36,052 bases of DNA from Clostridia bacterium (GTDB taxonomy: Bacteria > Bacillota > Clostridia > Oscillospirales > UBA644). Numbering within the stretch: position 1 is the first letter of the stretch; every line of letters starts with the position of its first letter. Under the pieces are notes generated by a model that did not search any database, was not told the origin of the DNA, and saw nothing but the letters and a program-made list of their open reading frames with translations. The translations under genes were made by a program, and so were the position numbers. Positions 1 through 7,107 of this stretch are shown one piece after another. The stretch covers positions 1-36,052 of the forward strand of contig JAFSHW010000024.1 in assembly GCA_017440085.1 (NCBI GenBank). Direction: 5' to 3'.

Positions 1-690
1 CCCAACGGTATGCTGCTATTAAACGGTGACGATACCCTGCTGCGGTGCCTGGATCAGAAGCCCCAGCAGCGGATTACGTATTTTGGCAGCAGTGAAGGCT
101 GCAACGTACAGGCCTTTGATGTGCGGCAGGACGGCAGCAAGCTGCGCTTCCGGGTGGAGGCAGGCAAGCTGTCTTTTCCCGTTGAACTGGAACTGGAAGG
201 CGAGCACTATGTGGGCGATGCCATGGCTGCCGTTACCGTTGGTCTGAAGCTGGCGGTTCCTTCCGAGCGGATTGTGGAGAGCCTGGCGAATTTCCAGAAT
301 ATGTCCGGCCGCCAGGAAATTTTTAAGGCAGGGGAATATACCATCATCAAGGACTGCTACAACGCAGGGCCTGAATCCATGGCCGCAGCCCTTGGTGTTC
401 TGGGCAACCGTCCCGGACGCCGGATCGCTGTTCTGGGCGATATGCTGGAGTTGGGCGACTGTGCCCAGGCGGAGCATTATAAAGTAGGCCGGATTGCGGC
501 AGAGAAAGCGGACATGGTCTTCGCCTACGGTCCCCATGCGGGCCGTGTCATTGACGGAACCATCACCGGCGGCATGCCCGAAACCATGGGACGTGCCTTT
601 GAAGACCGGGAGGAAATGGCCAAGGCACTGAAGCGGGCGGTAAAGCCCGGTGATGTGCTGCTGTTCAAGGCCAGCCGCGGTACTCTCAGG
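1..690 (+). CDS. MurF C-terminal half (UDP-MurNAc-tripeptide:D-Ala-D-Ala ligase), partial at both ends
   Basis: This is the central and C-terminal part of a Mur ligase. The frame is open from base 1 (Pro-Asn-Gly precedes the first Met), so the gene starts outside the window. Visible MurF landmarks are LNGDDTLL near the start, KDCYNAGPESM, the IAVLGDMLELG stretch and LLFKASRGT near the end. They match, in the same order, the complete MurF at 18113-19474. Homology stops after the Ser-Arg-Gly-Thr at about 676-684, where the last 20 or so residues of a MurF should follow. Instead the frame runs as unrelated sequence to a stop at 772-774. Base composition is clearly more GC-rich than everything downstream, and codons favour C/G endings. 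I infer this segment comes from a different genome or locus than the rest of the window. The family call is secure; membership of this chromosome is doubtful. Confidence 0.85.
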
Positions 691-696
691 TTGAGC
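681..696. other. Chimeric junction between MurF and alpha-mannosidase reading frames
   Basis: MurF-like coding (frame of base 1) is recognisable up to about 684-690. Alpha-mannosidase-like coding (frame of base 3) is recognisable from about 687-690, starting V-E-L-I-H-S. Both genes are truncated at the same spot, the frame changes, and base composition steps from GC-rich to about even. The short stretch CTCAGGTTGAG can be read as MurF-like (Leu-Arg-Leu) or as mannosidase (Gln-Val-Glu), so a few bases of shared sequence may have bridged the join. Confidence 0.75.
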
Positions 697-2459
697 TTAT
701 CCATTCAACTCCCGAAGGCTATTTTGAGGCTTTGGAAAATAAAAACCTTTTACCCGCCGTGGATTACAGCTTGAACCCCTGGGGCGTAGGCTGCTACACT
801 TCTCAGGTAAGAATCAAGCAGAAGTACCGCAAGGTTGAAGCAGAGCTTTTTATGACGGAAAAAATGTGCAGCGCCGCAGAGCTTGCAGGAGTTATGAAGT
901 ACCCTGCCCGGGAGCTTGAAGAGGCGCAGCGAGAGCTTCTCACAACCCAGTTCCACGATTCCCTCCCGGGCTCGTCAATTCAAGACGTGGAAGAAATGGC
1001 ACTTCGAATCCTTGACCACTCCCTTGAAATAATTTCAAAAGTCAGAGCACGTGCGTTCTTTGCTCTCTGTAAGGGTCAGAGAAAAGCTGCTCCCGACGAA
1101 ATTCCCATTTTGGTTTACAACCCCAACCCCTTTGAAATCGAAGAAACTTTTGAAGGCGAATTCGTTCTCTGGGATTACAATAAAACTACAAATTACTGCT
1201 TCCCAAGAGTTTTCAGAGACGGTGTGGAAATCCCCTCTCAGCCCGAAAAAGAAAGAAGCAATCACGCATTGGACTGGAGAAAAAGAGTGGTATTTACCGC
1301 AAAAATCCCACCTATGCAGATTACCAGATTCGATTGCAAAATAGATATTATTCCTGCAAAGCCCGTGCCCACGATGCCTGCCGATGAAACGCATTTCCTT
1401 TTTGACAACGGCACGCTGAAGGTGAAAATCAACAAAAATACGGGGCTTATAGACAGCTTTGAAAAGAACGGAATTGAATATTTGAAAGAAAACGCCTTCT
1501 CCCTTGACGTTATGAAAGACGATGAAGACCCCTGGGGAATGAGATTCCAGGCGAGAACTGAAAAAATCGGTCAGTTTGAGCTTCTTTCCACTGAAGAAAG
1601 CACTAAATTTACCAACGTCAAAAAACCTCTCCCTGCAGTCAGAGTTATTGAAGACGGCTCAGTAAGAACTGTTGTTGAAGCAGTTTTCGGCTACGAATCC
1701 TCAAAAGCCGTGGTTCACTATAAGCTTAATAAGCTCACCTCTGAAATGGACTTGAAAATTCGAGTTCAATGGGCTGAAAAGGCAAAAATGCTGAAGCTTG
1801 CAGTGCCTGCAAATATTGGCGCTTGCAAATATTTCGGTCAGCAGGCATACGGCGTAGAAGAACTCCCCACCAGCGGAAGAGAATGCGTTGCTCAGAAATA
1901 CGTTTACCTTGACAACGGCGCAAACGCTGTGGCGCTTATCAACGACGGTATTTACGGGTCTTCCGCTTCAGAAGAGGCTCTTAAAATGACCCTTCTCCGT
2001 TCTCCTGCCTACTGCGCCCACCCCGACGGCGACAGAGAATTCGTCCCTCAGGATAGATACACGCCTTATATCGAGCAGGGCGAACGCCTCTACGAATTCA
2101 GATTCATTGCCGGGGATTCAAAAACGGTTAACGAAATATTGCCAAGCTCTGCCTCAACTTTCAACGAAAAACCAATGACTCTTTCATTCTTCCCCTCAGG
2201 CTTAGGCGAAGCACCAAAAGTTAAATTTACGGTAGACGCCCCCAAATGCGTTGAATGCAGCGCCATCAAAAAGGCAAACGACGGAAACGGTCATATTATC
2301 AGAATTTTCAACGGGTCAGCACAAGGTCAGAAAATTACACTGAACCTGGAAAATGGCAATGCATTCCCTTACGATTTGGGAAAATACGAAATTGCAAGCT
2401 TCAGACTCAGCGGAGAAAAAATCACGCTCTGTGACCTTATGGAAAACCCTCTTAAATAA
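687..2459 (+). CDS. GH38 alpha-mannosidase, C-terminal part (N-terminal catalytic domain missing)
   Basis: The protein starts inside a glycoside hydrolase family 38 alpha-mannosidase. The first residues, VELIHSTPEGYFEALE, look like the end of the N-terminal catalytic domain. They are followed by the helical middle domain (LLTTQFHDSLPGSSIQDVE at about residues 85-105) and then the large C-terminal beta domain. Full-length relatives usually have 800-1050 residues; about 590 are present, and the region holding the catalytic nucleophile Asp is absent. A TTG at 732 could be read as a start, but the same frame is open and homologous upstream of it, so it is not the true start. The enzyme would remove alpha-mannose from oligosaccharides, probably in the cytoplasm since no export signal can be seen. 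It is 15 bases upstream of ppa and co-directional with it. As it stands the fragment would be inactive. Confidence 0.85.
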   Translation, partial: QVELIHSTPEGYFEALENKNLLPAVDYSLNPWGVGCYTSQVRIKQKYRKVEAELFMTEKMCSAAELAGVMKYPARELEEAQRELLTTQFHDSLPGSSIQDVEEMALRILDHSLEIISKVRARAFFALCKGQRKAAPDEIPILVYNPNPFEIEETFEGEFVLWDYNKTTNYCFPRVFRDGVEIPSQPEKERSNHALDWRKRVVFTAKIPPMQITRFDCKIDIIPAKPVPTMPADETHFLFDNGTLKVKINKNTGLIDSFEKNGIEYLKENAFSLDVMKDDEDPWGMRFQARTEKIGQFELLSTEESTKFTNVKKPLPAVRVIEDGSVRTVVEAVFGYESSKAVVHYKLNKLTSEMDLKIRVQWAEKAKMLKLAVPANIGACKYFGQQAYGVEELPTSGRECVAQKYVYLDNGANAVALINDGIYGSSASEEALKMTLLRSPAYCAHPDGDREFVPQDRYTPYIEQGERLYEFRFIAGDSKTVNEILPSSASTFNEKPMTLSFFPSGLGEAPKVKFTVDAPKCVECSAIKKANDGNGHIIRIFNGSAQGQKITLNLENGNAFPYDLGKYEIASFRLSGEKITLCDLMENPLK

Positions 2460-2474
2460 GAAAGGACGATTCAA

Positions 2475-3029
2475 ATGAATATTTGGCACGATATTGACGC
2501 TTCAAGAATCAAACCCAACGATTTTTACGCAATTATCGAAATACCATCAGGCAGCAAAAATAAATATGAAATGGATAAAGAAACGGGGCTTTTGAAGCTT
2601 GACAGAGTGCTTTACACTTCCACCCACTACCCTGCAAACTACGGCTTTATTCCCCGCACCTACGCCGAAGACGACGACCCACTGGACGTTTTGGTTCTCT
2701 GCTCCGAATCAATTACCCCAATGACCTTGGTAAGATGCTACCCCATCGGCGTTATTAAGATGTCCGATAACGGCCACGCTGACGAGAAAATCGTCGCAGT
2801 ACCCTTCAACGACCCCACTTACAACGGTTACAGAAGCATTTTTGCTTTGCCCAAGCATACCTACGACGAAATGAAGCATTTCTTCTCCGTTTACAAAACT
2901 CTGGAAAAGAAAGAAACGGTTATGGACGAAGTCGGCGACGAAAACGAAGCTGTAAGAATCATTTCCGAATGCATCGAACGCTACGGCAAATGCTTCAGAG
3001 ACGGCAAACAGATTAAAAAGATTTTTTAA
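2475..3029 (+). CDS. ppa: Inorganic pyrophosphatase, family I
   Basis: This is a soluble family I inorganic pyrophosphatase of 184 residues, hydrolysing PPi to two phosphates and so driving biosynthetic reactions forward. Visible family features are IPSGSKNKYEMDKETG near residue 24, the Tyr-rich HYPANYGFIPRTYAEDDDPLDVLVL segment with the metal-binding Asp cluster DDDPLD (about residues 70-75), and a later VPFNDPTYN segment. The length fits the usual 170-190 residues of bacterial hexameric enzymes. The start at 2475 has AAAGGACG about 8 bases upstream. It follows the mannosidase fragment by 15 bases, so the two probably share a transcript in the source genome. A strong hairpin at 3048-3069 follows the stop. 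Confidence 0.95.
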   Translation: MNIWHDIDASRIKPNDFYAIIEIPSGSKNKYEMDKETGLLKLDRVLYTSTHYPANYGFIPRTYAEDDDPLDVLVLCSESITPMTLVRCYPIGVIKMSDNGHADEKIVAVPFNDPTYNGYRSIFALPKHTYDEMKHFFSVYKTLEKKETVMDEVGDENEAVRIISECIERYGKCFRDGKQIKKIF

Positions 3030-3047
3030 AGTTTACAGAAACAATAC

Positions 3048-3069
3048 GCCCTCGGAAATTTCCGAGGGC
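3048..3069 (+). terminator. Hairpin downstream of ppa
   Basis: A perfect 22-base palindrome with arms GCCCTCGGAAA and TTTCCGAGGGC lies 18 bases after the ppa stop. It is followed only by a modest T-rich run (TATTGACATTTTTC), so it may terminate ppa transcription, but its tail doubles as the -35 region of the next promoter. A near-identical inverted copy lies at 3403-3424. Confidence 0.6.
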
Positions 3070-3071
3070 TA

Positions 3072-3100
3072 TTGACATTTTTCTTATTTTGTGATATAAT
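3072..3100 (+). promoter_or_regulatory. Consensus sigma-A promoter for toxin mRNA
   Basis: TTGACA (3072-3077) and TATAAT (3095-3100) are separated by exactly 17 bases. Transcription would begin near 3106-3108 and run into the 32-aa peptide gene, leaving a 5' leader of about 90 bases. Confidence 0.85.
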
Positions 3101-3107
3101 TATTCGC

Positions 3108-3187
3108 GGAGTTACCAAACGGTGGCGGTCACTTCCCCGAAAGAGGAAGTGTGAAAATCTTTTTGCCTTCCTCAACGATGGGGGAGG
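3108..3187 (+). promoter_or_regulatory. Structured 5' leader of toxin mRNA with sequestered ribosome binding site
   Basis: The leader carries GGAGTTACC, then GCGGTCACTTCC, whose CACTTCC (3130-3136) can pair with GGAAGTG (3145-3151) over a short loop. A second hairpin is possible between CTTCCTC (3167-3173) and the ribosome binding site GGGGGAGG (3180-3187), which would hide the latter. Hiding of the Shine-Dalgarno in the leader is typical of known type I toxin mRNAs such as fst; the same role here is inferred. The exposed GGAAGTG can also pair with CACTTCC in the antisense RNA. Confidence 0.6.
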
Positions 3188-3195
3188 TGATGTGG

Positions 3196-3294
3196 ATGAA
3201 TTACATAACATTTGAATTGTTAATAGATTTCTGTATCTTTCTTGCTACAGTTATCTCTATATTCGTCAGCATTTATAATAATAAAAAAAGATAA
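3196..3294 (+). CDS. Small hydrophobic peptide, putative holin-like type I toxin
   Basis: The encoded 32-residue peptide starts MNYITFELLIDF, continues with a single strongly hydrophobic stretch (about residues 8-27) and ends in a basic tail (KKR). This layout is that of the holin-like/Fst-type membrane toxins common in Firmicutes: short N-terminus, one membrane-spanning helix, charged C-terminus. GGAGG at 3183-3187 lies 8 bases before the ATG; an earlier in-frame ATG at 3190 is too close to it. The stop codon sits inside the 5' arm of the bidirectional terminator, as in compact type I modules. When unrepressed the peptide would insert in the membrane and disturb it; this is inferred from architecture, not from a recognised signature. 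The Pro-containing core typical of Fst itself is not seen. An unrelated small membrane peptide cannot be excluded. Confidence 0.7.
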   Translation: MNYITFELLIDFCIFLATVISIFVSIYNNKKR

Positions 3295-3326
3295 CCGCCC
3301 ATCTTCCAAATACGTGGTTATCTTTT
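3286..3326. terminator. Bidirectional intrinsic terminator shared by toxin and antitoxin RNAs
   Basis: AAAAGATAACC (3286-3296) and GGTTATCTTTT (3316-3326) form an 11-bp stem with a 19-base loop. Reading rightward, the stem ends in TTTT for the toxin mRNA. Reading leftward, a run of seven T follows for the antisense RNA. The two RNAs are therefore fully complementary over this segment. Confidence 0.8.
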
Positions 3327-3365
3327 AACTATGTGGAAGTGACCGCTACGGTAACTCCCTTTTAC
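3286..3365 (-). ncRNA. Predicted ~80-nt antitoxin RNA
   Basis: Transcription from the leftward promoter at 3372-3400 would start near 3365 and stop at the shared terminator near 3286. The RNA would start with GGAGTTACC and GCGGTCACTTCC (complement of 3335-3358). It would be complementary to the toxin mRNA through the terminator stem-loop, and through CACTTCC pairing with the GGAAGTG in the toxin leader. No open reading frame of note lies within it. By analogy with RNA II of the par/fst system it would block toxin translation. The existence of the transcript is inferred from promoter and terminator only. Confidence 0.65.
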
Positions 3366-3371
3366 ATTTAT

Positions 3372-3400
3372 ATTATAGCATATATTTTTGGTTTTGTCAA
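3372..3400 (-). promoter_or_regulatory. Consensus sigma-A promoter for antitoxin RNA
   Basis: Read leftward, TTGACA (3395-3400) and TATAAT (3372-3377) are 17 bases apart, a perfect consensus like the opposing toxin promoter. Its -35 lies in the right-hand outer inverted repeat. Confidence 0.85.
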
Positions 3401-3482
3401 TAGCCCTCGGAAATTTACGAGGGCTATATTTGTTTAAACAGATTTCCGCAAGAAATCCATCTTAGTTATTCATTATTCATTT

Positions 3483-3989
3483 TTACTTCAAGTTCGGTTT
3501 CACAAATCTCTCGTAAACGTTGACCAAAACCAAACCTGCAACCAAGCCGATTGCACCCTGAACCACATTTAAAGGAATGCTGGTGAGAGCTGTTCCAAAA
3601 CCGTAAACAACCGATTCAAAAGCCAGATAGCCGCCAATCATTATCAGCTCACCGGCAACGGCAGAAACCGATTTAAGTGCCAAACTCTGCTTTGATCTTG
3701 CAAGCTTCACGCCGATAAAATACGCCGCAACAGCCATAAAAGCCTTAATAACGAAGGTTGCAGGCGCATAAGCAACGTAACCAGCGCTCAAATCCGCAAC
3801 TGCAGAACCGATTCCCGCAGCCAAAGCGCCGTATACAGGGCCCAAAATCCAACCGCTGAGAAGCACGAAGCAATCGCCCAAGTTAACGTACCCCACCGCA
3901 GGCATAGGCACGCGAATAATAATTGTTGCAATAAAAGTCAATGCCGCAAGAAGCGCTGCAAGGACTATCTTTTTTGTTTTGTCACTCAT
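3483..3989 (-). CDS. ECF transporter S component (substrate-binding membrane subunit)
   Basis: This is a small, very hydrophobic protein of about 168 residues with five or six predicted membrane helices. Features include the N-terminal IVLAALLAALTFIAT segment, the NLGDCFVLLSGWILGP loop, YAPATFVIKAFMAVAAY, and a C-terminal helix ending in a basic tail. This is the pattern of energy-coupling-factor S components, which capture a vitamin or precursor and dock to a shared EcfAAT module; no ATPase or EcfT gene is nearby. The substrate is not readable from the sequence. Its position directly after metH, in a block needing folate and cobalamin, suggests a cofactor or methionine precursor. The ATG at 3989 is preferred because AAGGAAG lies about 11 bases upstream; a GTG at 4001 is too close to that site. 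Confidence 0.8.
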   Translation of the reverse strand: MSDKTKKIVLAALLAALTFIATIIIRVPMPAVGYVNLGDCFVLLSGWILGPVYGALAAGIGSAVADLSAGYVAYAPATFVIKAFMAVAAYFIGVKLARSKQSLALKSVSAVAGELIMIGGYLAFESVVYGFGTALTSIPLNVVQGAIGLVAGLVLVNVYERFVKPNLK

Positions 3990-4007
3990 AAAAATGAACA
4001 CTTCCTT

Positions 4008-6365
4008 TTAATTTTTATAGAAATCCTCTGCTATACGTACTGAAGCCATAGCATCCACACCGTAGTAGTCGGCGGAAATCATATCCGAATATTCCTGATT
4101 CAGAACCGCGCCGCCTACCATAATTTTCACATCAGGCTGATTTTCGCGGAGCAGCTTAATCGTTTCAGCCATAGCAGGCACGGTCGTAGTCATAAGCGCG
4201 CTAAGCCCCACCAATTTGCAGTTAAAATTCTCTACGGCAGCAAGCACCGCTTCAGGCGCAACGTCTCTGCCCAAATCGTAAACGGTGAAGCCGTAGCTTT
4301 CCAGCATAACTTTCACTATATTTTTGCCAATATCGTGAATATCGCCCTTAACCGTGGCAAGCACAACGCCTCTACCCTTTTCAGAATCGGTTTTTGGCAT
4401 ACGAGCCTTAACCTCTTCAAAAGCACCGGAAGCTGCTTCCGCACTCATAAGAAGCTGGGGCAAGAAAGCCTTTTTCGCCTCAAAAGCACCGCCGATTTCA
4501 TTCAGCGCAGGAATGATATGTGAATTTATCACTTCAAGGGGTTCTACCCCTTTCAAAAGCTCCTTTGCCGCAGAAACGGCGCTTTCTTTCATTCCTTTAA
4601 GCACAGCCTTGTGGAGAGTTATCTCCTCATTTTTAGCGGATTTTTCCACAGTTTCAGCGGTGGAATTCGCATAATTTATGTAATCTGCGCAAGCAGCGTC
4701 AAGCCCGTGGAGAACCTTGAATGAGTGGTAAACGTCCATCATTCCTTGGGCAAATGGGTTCATAATTGCGCAGTTCAAGCCCCTTTCCAACGCGTTTGCA
4801 AAGAAAGTCGAGTTGATGATTTCCCTCTTGGGCAAGCCAAAAGAAATATTGGAAACCCCCAAAGAAATCTTTATCCCTTTCTCGCCCAAAAGCCTTACAG
4901 CCTCAAGGGTAACGAGGGCGTTTTGCTGATTTGACGAAACGGTAAGAGCCAATGGGTCAACGATAATATCCTTTTTGCCGATGCCGTATTCCGCCGCAAC
5001 TCCAATGATTTTTTCAGCAATTTCAACCCTTTTTTCCGCAGTTTCGGGGATTCCGGAATTATCCATAGTCAGGGCAATTACCGCGCCGCCGTACTTTTTC
5101 ACCAACGGGAAAATGCGCCTCATACTTTCCGCTTCACCGTTAACGGAATTCACCAAGGGCTTGCCGTTATAAATTCGCATAGCGTTTTCCAAAACGGCAG
5201 GGTTATTTGAGTCAAGCTGGAGAGGCACGTCCGTCACCGTCTGAACGGCTTCAACGGCATTTTTCATCATAATTTTTTCGTCAATCTCAGGAAGCCCCAC
5301 GTTCACGTCAAGAATATGAACTCCTGCCTCAACTTGCTTTACAGCTTCGTTTACAACGTAATTCATATCTCCGCTACGCAAAGCCTCTTTGAAGCGAGGT
5401 TTCCCCGTAGGATTTATTCGCTCGCCAATAAGAACAGGGCTATCCCCAACCTCAACCGCGTGAGTGCAAGAGGAAACAACTGTTTTATTTTTATATTCAG
5501 GCGCGGAATAGGGAATTTTCTCCGTTTTTGCAACGGTTTTTGCGATATAATCGGGAGTGGTTCCGCAGCAGCCGCCCAGAATGCAAGCCCCCATTTCAGC
5601 CATTTTTGCCATATAATCTGCAAAAGTTTCACCGTCGGTGTTGAAAACTGTTTTACCGTCAATAACCACGGGAAGCCCTGCGTTGGGGTTGACAATTATG
5701 GGCACGGAAGCGTTTTCTGTAAATCTGGGCACGAGATTCAGCATTTTATCAGGCCCCAGAGAGCAGTTCATACCAAGCGCCGCAACGCCCAGGCTTTCAA
5801 GCATTGCAACCATAGCTTCGGGGGAAGCACCCGTCATCAGCTTTCCGCTTTCGTCGTAAACGTTAGTAACGAAAATTGGCAAATTGCTGTTTTCTTTCGC
5901 CGCAAGAACTGCCTCTTTCGTTTCCAAGCTATCGTTCATAGTTTCAATTAAAATAAGGTCTGCGCGGTCAGCCATAGCCTTGATATTTGAAGCAAAAAGC
6001 GCTACCGCTTCCTCAAAATCAAGGTCACCCAAGGGCTTCAGAAGTCTGCCCGTAGGACCCATATCAAAGGCAATAAAGGCGTTTTCTCTGCCATTTACGG
6101 CGGATTCCGCGCAATCAAGTGCGGCAGAAATAAGAGCCTCGTAATTTTCGTATTTTTCGCAATTAACGCCGAAAGTATTTGTTTTTATAATATTCGCCCC
6201 TGCGTCAAGGTAGGCGCGGTGAAGGGCGGTAATTTTTTCGGGGTTTGTCAGATTCCAAATTTCAGGGGCAGTTCCCGCAGGAAGCCCCATTGATTGGAGA
6301 ACAGTACCCGTTCCCCCGTCAAAATAAAGTCTTTCAGTTTTAATAATTTCTGTAATTTCAGTCAT
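4008..6365 (-). CDS. metH: Cobalamin-dependent methionine synthase, without activation domain
   Basis: The enzyme transfers a methyl group from 5-methyltetrahydrofolate via cobalamin to homocysteine. Modules are in order. The homocysteine-binding barrel (about residues 1-290) has zinc-ligand cysteines in GMNCSLGP and GGCCGTTP. The pterin-binding barrel (about 310-570) begins LIGERINPTGK. The helical cap and B12-binding domain (about 580-785) contain the cobalamin His motif DIHDIG near residue 675. At 785 residues it lacks the C-terminal AdoMet-binding reactivation domain of E. coli MetH (about 1230 residues). That function is supplied by the upstream gene, whose end overlaps this start by 8 bases (ATGACTGA), implying translational coupling. 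No clear independent ribosome binding site is seen. Confidence 0.95.
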   Translation of the reverse strand: MTEITEIIKTERLYFDGGTGTVLQSMGLPAGTAPEIWNLTNPEKITALHRAYLDAGANIIKTNTFGVNCEKYENYEALISAALDCAESAVNGRENAFIAFDMGPTGRLLKPLGDLDFEEAVALFASNIKAMADRADLILIETMNDSLETKEAVLAAKENSNLPIFVTNVYDESGKLMTGASPEAMVAMLESLGVAALGMNCSLGPDKMLNLVPRFTENASVPIIVNPNAGLPVVIDGKTVFNTDGETFADYMAKMAEMGACILGGCCGTTPDYIAKTVAKTEKIPYSAPEYKNKTVVSSCTHAVEVGDSPVLIGERINPTGKPRFKEALRSGDMNYVVNEAVKQVEAGVHILDVNVGLPEIDEKIMMKNAVEAVQTVTDVPLQLDSNNPAVLENAMRIYNGKPLVNSVNGEAESMRRIFPLVKKYGGAVIALTMDNSGIPETAEKRVEIAEKIIGVAAEYGIGKKDIIVDPLALTVSSNQQNALVTLEAVRLLGEKGIKISLGVSNISFGLPKREIINSTFFANALERGLNCAIMNPFAQGMMDVYHSFKVLHGLDAACADYINYANSTAETVEKSAKNEEITLHKAVLKGMKESAVSAAKELLKGVEPLEVINSHIIPALNEIGGAFEAKKAFLPQLLMSAEAASGAFEEVKARMPKTDSEKGRGVVLATVKGDIHDIGKNIVKVMLESYGFTVYDLGRDVAPEAVLAAVENFNCKLVGLSALMTTTVPAMAETIKLLRENQPDVKIMVGGAVLNQEYSDMISADYYGVDAMASVRIAEDFYKN

Positions 6366-6963
6366 TTTCGATACCTACAATCGCCGTTATAGTTTTGGTG
6401 GGAGTCATTAAAAGTGATTTATTCAGGCTGACGCCCAAAAGCCGCTGCGCATTAACAAGTTCAAGCACGTTTTTTTGGCAAGAAAGGGCTAAATCGCCGT
6501 ATCCCGGGCTAAAACGAGGTCTGCATTTAAGTGAACCTTTCATTATTTCTTCAGCCTTATCAGCAGCAGATTCAGCATAGGCAGAAGCAAAAGCATCTGC
6601 AATAAAGTGGTTGGCAGGAGAAGTAAGAGAAAGTTTATTCAAAAATCTATCCACGCCCACGCCTAAAGTTACCGCAAAAACGAAAACCTCACCGCAACCG
6701 CTTAGATTTTTGCGCAAATTTTCGCTTTCAACAGTTCCGAAACCGCAATTCACACCCTTTACGCCCTCAAATTTAAGCGGAACTCGCACTGCAGAGTACT
6801 TGCAAAGAATATTCTTTTCAAGCTCTTTGACACATTCAAAATCAAGGGAAAGGTCAGCGCCTCTTGAAGCTTGAAGCCGCGCAAAAACCTCATTTTTATT
6901 AAGTTCAAGCTCCGAAACAGGTATGACCCTGTAATCTATTGGGTAAATCACGTAATTCTCCAT
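6358..6963 (-). CDS. Methionine synthase reactivation-domain protein (stand-alone)
   Basis: This 201-residue protein resembles the C-terminal AdoMet-binding activation domain of cobalamin-dependent methionine synthase. The diagnostic part is RPRFSPGYGDLALSCQ (about residues 148-163) followed by LLGVSLNKSLLMTPTKTITAIVGI. Both correspond to the RxxxGYG and SxxMxPxxS/T segments that contact AdoMet in MetH. It would reductively remethylate cob(II)alamin on the truncated MetH encoded immediately downstream (8-base overlap). The N-terminal ~100 residues are less conserved. Starting at 6963, AAAGG lies upstream at a rather long distance. The split arrangement is known in Firmicutes. Confidence 0.85.
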   Translation of the reverse strand: MENYVIYPIDYRVIPVSELELNKNEVFARLQASRGADLSLDFECVKELEKNILCKYSAVRVPLKFEGVKGVNCGFGTVESENLRKNLSGCGEVFVFAVTLGVGVDRFLNKLSLTSPANHFIADAFASAYAESAADKAEEIMKGSLKCRPRFSPGYGDLALSCQKNVLELVNAQRLLGVSLNKSLLMTPTKTITAIVGIEND

Positions 6964-7015
6964 TCTGCCGTTGAAACCTTTTACGGGTGACCTGAGGCAA
7001 GTAAATCTCTCACAA

Positions 7016-7065
7016 GCCTCCCTTGTATAAAGGGAGGGGGACCACGATAGTGGTGGAGGGATTGC
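7016..7065 (+). repeat. Solo right arm of the MITE-like repeat family
   Basis: This 50-bp copy resembles the right arms of the elements ending at 10000, 12980 and 14655. It has GCCTCCCTTGTATAAAGGGAGG, then the small hairpin ACCACGATAGTGGT (7041-7054), then GGAGGGATTG. No matching left arm was found between here and the activation-protein gene. The terminal base is C, not T, which suggests an old or decayed copy. It sits between metF and the MetH-activation gene and could form a hairpin in their transcript. Confidence 0.8.
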
Positions 7066-7107
7066 AAGGATACCATCGTAAAAATTTGATAATATCCTAT
7101 CAATTAC

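Larger units (their letters stand above)
3048..3424. repeat. Type I TA cassette bounded by 30-bp inverted repeats
   Basis: The left end (3048-3077) and the right end (3395-3424) are inverted copies of one 30-bp sequence with a single mismatch. Each copy comprises the GCCCTCG...CGAGGGC palindrome, a CTA/TAG linker and a TTGACA -35 hexamer. Inside, a second inverted pair carries GGAGTTACC plus GCGGTCACTTCC (3108-3136 on +, 3335-3358 on -). The symmetry makes the two convergent transcripts begin with the same sequence. Whether the outer repeats are mobile-element ends or arose from duplication of promoter plus terminator cannot be decided here. Confidence 0.75.

Noticed and set aside
732-2459. 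TTG at 732 as a true start of a 575-aa mannosidase
   Set aside because: The same frame is open upstream and reads as mannosidase (VELIHSTPEGYFEA), so the gene is truncated by the junction at about 687, not started at 732.
3026-3211. 61-aa frame on the minus strand across the TA leader
   Set aside because: It lies across the toxin promoter and leader, has no ribosome site and no recognisable features; the opposite strand explains the region fully.
5316-5951. Long plus-strand frames opposite metH, ftsZ, rhaD and gap (up to 364 aa)
   Set aside because: They are shadows of well-supported genes on the other strand, with low-complexity Phe/Ser/Cys-rich composition and no ribosome sites.
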